This document shows, piece by piece, positions 9,044 to 11,511 of a stretch of 11,511 bases of DNA. The position numbers were made by a program, and so were the translations under genes. Within the stretch, counting starts at the first letter, position 1. Each line of letters starts with the position of its first letter. This DNA comes from Syntrophaceae bacterium UBA2210 (GTDB lineage Bacteria > Desulfobacterota > Syntrophia > Syntrophales > UBA2210), in contig DCUQ01000016.1 in NCBI GenBank assembly GCA_002327865.1, positions 207 to 11,717 on the forward strand, given 5' to 3'. Below the pieces are notes generated by a model. It was given only the letters and a program-made list of their open reading frames with translations. It had not been told where the DNA came from and searched no databases.

Positions 9044-9060
9044 GGATGTTGAGTGGTAAA

Positions 9061-9684
9061 ATGCCGGTTTTGAATGTATATGATATAGAGAAAACTAAAA
9101 TAGCCGAGGTGGAACTCAGTGACCTCGTCTTTGGTGTCGAAGTCAATGAGCGCGTGTTGCATGAAGTCGTAAAGATGCAGCTTGCGTGCAGGAGGCAAGG
9201 CACCGCTTCCACAAAGGGAAGAAGCGATGTCCGCGGTGGTGGAAAAAAGCCATGGCGCCAGAAAGGAACCGGAAGGGCACGGGCCGGTACGACCCGATCT
9301 CCTCTATGGAGGGGTGGAGGAATTGTTTTTGGCCCGAAGCCGAGAGATTACTCTTACAAAGTTCCTAAAAAGGTAAGAAAAGCCGCGTTAAAGTCCGCTT
9401 TGAGCATGAAGGTTAAAGAGGACAAAGTGACAATCCTGAAAAGCTTTTCAATGGATGAGATAAAGACAAAGAAATTTGTTGAAATTCTTGACAGATTCGA
9501 ACTTGGCAAGACCCTCTTTGTTCTGGATGAGAAGAATGTGGTTCTGGAAAAATCTTCCAGAAACATTAAAGATGTGAAAATGATGCGATCAGAGGGCATC
9601 AATGTGTATGATTTGCTCAAGTATGATAATCTTGTTCTCTTGGAGCCTTCTGTAAAAAAGATAGAAGGGGCGTTGTTGTCGTAA
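9061..9684 (+). CDS. rplD: 50S ribosomal protein L4
   Basis: Complete L4 of 207 residues from the ATG at 9061 (MPVLNVYDIEKTK). An upstream ATG at 9046 adds five residues but has AAGG directly abutting it, whereas GAGTGG (9051-9056) precedes the 9061 start, so the shorter form is preferred. L4 binds 23S rRNA domain I and lines the nascent-chain exit tunnel with a long loop. The loop is clear here at about 55-100: RGGGKKPWRQKGTGRARAGT then SPLWRGGGIVFGPKPRDYSY. Lys68 matches E. coli Lys63, a site of erythromycin-resistance mutations, and is unchanged. In E. coli, L4 also represses its own operon through the S10 leader. Whether that occurs here is unknown. The stop codon shares its last A with the rplW start. 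Confidence 0.97.
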   Translation: MPVLNVYDIEKTKIAEVELSDLVFGVEVNERVLHEVVKMQLACRRQGTASTKGRSDVRGGGKKPWRQKGTGRARAGTTRSPLWRGGGIVFGPKPRDYSYKVPKKVRKAALKSALSMKVKEDKVTILKSFSMDEIKTKKFVEILDRFELGKTLFVLDEKNVVLEKSSRNIKDVKMMRSEGINVYDLLKYDNLVLLEPSVKKIEGALLS

Positions 9685-9971
9685 TGGATATATATTCCGT
9701 CATAAGAAAGCCACTTGTCACCGAAAAGAGTACGATAGCCAGGGATGAAGAGAATAAATATCTCTTCGAGGTTGATCGGAGAGCGACGAAGCTAGATATA
9801 TCTAATGCGGTGACAAAGATATTCAAAGTCCGTGTTGTGAATGTTCATACCATGAACATGACCGGCAAGAAGAAAAGGATGGGGAGGATCGTCGGTAAAA
9901 GGCGTAACTGGAAAAAAGCCGTAATCACCCTTGCTCCCGGCAGTTCTATCGAAGTTCATGAGGGAGTATAG
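9684..9971 (+). CDS. rplW: 50S ribosomal protein L23
   Basis: Complete 95-residue L23, located at the tunnel exit where trigger factor and the signal recognition particle dock. The N-terminus MDIYSVIRKPLVTEKSTIA contains the conserved V-T-E-K motif. Glu14 corresponds to E. coli Glu18, the main trigger-factor contact. The rRNA-binding extension is visible as TGKKKRMGRIVGKRRNWKKA, followed by VITLAPGSSIEVHEGV. The ATG overlaps the rplD stop by one base (TAATG), and the nearest Shine-Dalgarno-like tract (AAGGGG, 9665-9670) is distant. Re-initiation by ribosomes leaving rplD is therefore the likely mode of translation. Confidence 0.98.
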   Translation: MDIYSVIRKPLVTEKSTIARDEENKYLFEVDRRATKLDISNAVTKIFKVRVVNVHTMNMTGKKKRMGRIVGKRRNWKKAVITLAPGSSIEVHEGV

Positions 9972-9996
9972 GGAAAAGGGGTTGTGATAGAAAGAT

Positions 9997-10818
9997 ATGG
10001 CACTGAAGAATTATAAACCAACATCACCGGGAAGAAGATTTCAGACCGGATTCACATTCGATGAAATAACAAAAACCGCACCGGAGAAATGCCTTGTAAA
10101 ACCGCTCAAAAAATCCGGCGGCAGAAACAATCTGGGGCGGATGACGAGCAGACATATCGGCGGGGGGCATAAGCGGAATTTCCGGGTTATAGACTTCAAA
10201 CGTGACAAAATGGATATCCCGGCTAAAGTGGCTGCTATCGAGTATGATCCCAACAGGTCCTCAAGGATAGCGTTGCTCCATTACGTGGATGGGGAAAAAA
10301 GATATATGCTTGCCCCGTTGGGTCTCCAGGTAGGTGACGCCGTTATCAGCGGTGAGAAAGAAGACATAAAGACAGGTAATGCTATCCCCTTGCGAAATAT
10401 ACCGCTGGGCTCTGTTATCCATAATCTTGAGCTTAAGATGGGAAAGGGAGGACAGCTGATTCGCAGCGCCGGTTCCTACGGGCAGCTTATGGCGAAGGAG
10501 GGTTCATATGCCCAAGTTCGTTTGCCTTCGGGAGAAGTTCGGAAAGTTCTGATGGGGTGTAGAGCTACAATAGGACAAGTCGGCAACATCGAACATGAAA
10601 ACCTGAGCATAGGGAAGGCGGGCCGGGCCAGATGGAAGGGAAGGCGTCCTAAAGTCCGGGGCGTGGTTATGAACCCCGTTGACCACCCGATGGGCGGTGG
10701 TGAAGGCAAGTCATCTGGAGGCAGGCATCCATGTACCCCTTGGGGAATCCCTACCAAGGGTTACAAGACGAGGAAGAATCGAAATTCCGATAAATATATC
10801 GTAAAGAGAAGAGGATAA
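9997..10818 (+). CDS. rplB: 50S ribosomal protein L2
   Basis: Complete 273-residue L2, the same length as in E. coli. It binds 23S rRNA near the peptidyl transferase centre and forms intersubunit bridge B7b. The N-terminus [36 protein letters not shown] (41-60), the SH3-like core [16 protein letters not shown] and the C-terminal [20 protein letters not shown] (226-245) are all colinear. His230 is His229 of mature E. coli numbering, the residue tied to peptidyl-transferase function, and is kept. The position two residues on (mature 231), usually His in DHPHGGGEG, is Met here. No strong Shine-Dalgarno precedes the ATG (TAGAAAGAT). rpsS begins 4 nt downstream. Confidence 0.98.
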   Translation: MALKNYKPTSPGRRFQTGFTFDEITKTAPEKCLVKPLKKSGGRNNLGRMTSRHIGGGHKRNFRVIDFKRDKMDIPAKVAAIEYDPNRSSRIALLHYVDGEKRYMLAPLGLQVGDAVISGEKEDIKTGNAIPLRNIPLGSVIHNLELKMGKGGQLIRSAGSYGQLMAKEGSYAQVRLPSGEVRKVLMGCRATIGQVGNIEHENLSIGKAGRARWKGRRPKVRGVVMNPVDHPMGGGEGKSSGGRHPCTPWGIPTKGYKTRKNRNSDKYIVKRRG

Positions 10819-10822
10819 GAGT

Positions 10823-11107
10823 GTGTCGCGTTCAATAAAAAAAGGTCCTTATGTTAATGAAAAGCTTCTGAAAAAGGTAAGGACGGCTGAGACCGGAGGA
10901 AGCAGGGCAGTGATAAAAACGTGGTCCCGGCGTTCTATGGTTTCGCCGGAACTTGTCGGTCATACGTTTGCGGTGCATAATGGGAAAAAGTTTATCCCCG
11001 TGTATGTTACCGAAGAAATGGTAGGGCACAAACTGGGTGAATTTTCGCCGACGAGAACCTTTTACAGTCATGCAGGCGACAGAAAGACCAGGCTGAAAAA
11101 GAGATAG
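10823..11107 (+). CDS. rpsS: 30S ribosomal protein S19
   Basis: Complete 94-residue S19, a 30S head protein that pairs with S13 near the A-site tRNA. The start is GTG at 10823, giving [23 protein letters not shown] (10811-10814), inside the last codons of rplB, is 8 nt upstream and serves as ribosome binding site. The conserved [40 protein letters not shown] and [17 protein letters not shown] segments are all present. Only 4 nt separate it from rplB, so translational coupling is likely. The GTG start is typical of low-level variation and not a sign of decay. Confidence 0.97.
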   Translation: MSRSIKKGPYVNEKLLKKVRTAETGGSRAVIKTWSRRSMVSPELVGHTFAVHNGKKFIPVYVTEEMVGHKLGEFSPTRTFYSHAGDRKTRLKKR

Positions 11108-11137
11108 ACTGGATCAGTGTTTGGAGTTTTATAAGAC

Positions 11138-11470
11138 ATGGAAACAAGAGCAATTGTCAAACATGTTCGGATATCACCACAGAAGGCAAGGCTGGTGGTT
11201 GATCTGATAAGAGGGAAAAAGGTTGAGGAGGCGGATGCGATACTCGGCTTTACAAACAAGAAAGCTGCGCGCATTGTTCGGAAACTCCTGAAGTCGGCGA
11301 TGGCTAATGCGGCTAATAATCCTAACATAGATGAGGATGTGCTTTTCATAAGGAAGGCCTTTGTGGATCAGGGCTCTTCGCTTAAGAGATGGAGAGCAAG
11401 AGCGCAGGGAAGAGCGGCTCCCATAAAGAAAAGAACAAGTCATATAACGGTTGTACTTGGTGAAGGGTAA
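11138..11470 (+). CDS. rplV: 50S ribosomal protein L22
   Basis: Complete 110-residue L22, which contacts all 23S rRNA domains and lines the nascent-peptide tunnel with a beta-hairpin. The globular part ([35 protein letters not shown]) and the hairpin (about 80-100, with [20 protein letters not shown]) are clear. Leu-Lys-Arg 82-84 occupies the place of E. coli Met-Lys-Arg 82-84, whose deletion confers erythromycin resistance. Gly91 and Ala93 are kept at the hairpin tip. GGAG (11123-11126) is 11 nt from the ATG, a long but usable spacing. It follows rpsS by 30 nt and precedes rpsC by 19 nt. Confidence 0.98.
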   Translation: METRAIVKHVRISPQKARLVVDLIRGKKVEEADAILGFTNKKAARIVRKLLKSAMANAANNPNIDEDVLFIRKAFVDQGSSLKRWRARAQGRAAPIKKRTSHITVVLGEG

Positions 11471-11475
11471 TCTGT

Positions 11476-11485
11476 AAGGAGGTGA
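11476..11485 (+). promoter_or_regulatory. Strong ribosome binding site of rpsC
   Basis: AAGGAGGTGA is a near-complete match to the anti-Shine-Dalgarno end of 16S rRNA, ending 4 nt before a TTG codon at 11490. It is the strongest such site in the window and may compensate for the weak start codon. Confidence 0.85.
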
Positions 11486-11489
11486 CAGT

Positions 11490-11511
11490 TTGGGCCAAAA
11501 AGTAAATCCCA
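11490..11511 (+). CDS. rpsC: 30S ribosomal protein S3, first codons only (truncated by window end)
   Basis: The last 22 bases encode M-G-Q-K-V-N-P from a TTG start, which is the invariant N-terminus of bacterial S3, part of the mRNA entry tunnel of the small subunit. The identity rests on this heptapeptide, on the strong ribosome binding site directly upstream and on position: rpsC always follows rplV in the S10 operon. The gene leaves the window on the right. Confidence 0.93.

Noticed and set aside
9046..9060. Five extra codons on L4 from an ATG at 9046
   Set aside because: AAGG directly abuts that ATG, leaving no spacing, while the ATG at 9061 gives the family-like MPVLNVYD start behind GAGTGG.

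Overview
This window is the conserved transcription-translation gene cluster of a bacterium, read entirely on the + strand: the 3' part of rpoB, then rpoC, rpsL, rpsG, tuf, rpsJ, rplC, rplD, rplW, rplB, rpsS, rplV and the first codons of rpsC. This is the usual rpoBC - str - S10 series, about 93% coding, with short gaps, one 1-nt overlap and no mobile elements, tRNAs, CRISPR arrays or foreign-looking islands. The organism looks like a member of the deltaproteobacterial radiation (Desulfobacterota/Myxococcota and relatives). RpoC carries the SI3 trigger-loop insertion shared by proteobacteria and related phyla, and the N-terminus of beta prime, the ending of beta and the L2/L3 sequences resemble deltaproteobacterial homologues as I remember them. 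Base composition is moderate.

Layout. Positions 1-5735 hold rpoB (C-terminal 511 codons) and rpoC (GTG start), the two large subunits of RNA polymerase. Positions 5736-8020 hold the str-type segment: rpsL and rpsG (S12, S7), then directly tuf (EF-Tu). fusA (EF-G), normally between rpsG and tuf, is missing and only a 137-nt gap stands in its place. Positions 8021-11511 hold the S10-type segment: rpsJ, rplC, rplD, rplW, rplB, rpsS, rplV and rpsC, which starts at a TTG and runs off the window.

The genes make RNA polymerase, ribosomal proteins and the factor that delivers aminoacyl-tRNA, so they are expected to be expressed together and in proportion to growth rate. Two non-coding signals stand out. 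A TTGACA / 17 nt / TGA-TACAAA promoter candidate overlaps the rpoC stop codon and would start a transcript ahead of rpsL. A 14-bp hairpin followed by a T-run lies between rpsJ and rplC. It resembles an intrinsic terminator or attenuator and could set tuf-rpsJ transcript levels above those of the downstream ribosomal protein genes. It also falls inside an apparent 25-codon N-terminal extension of rplC, which argues that L3 starts at 8414.

I found no undescribed multi-gene system here. The points worth following up are regulatory (the hairpin and the promoter), organisational (fusA displaced) and a few residue-level departures from E. coli in L2, L3 and EF-Tu.
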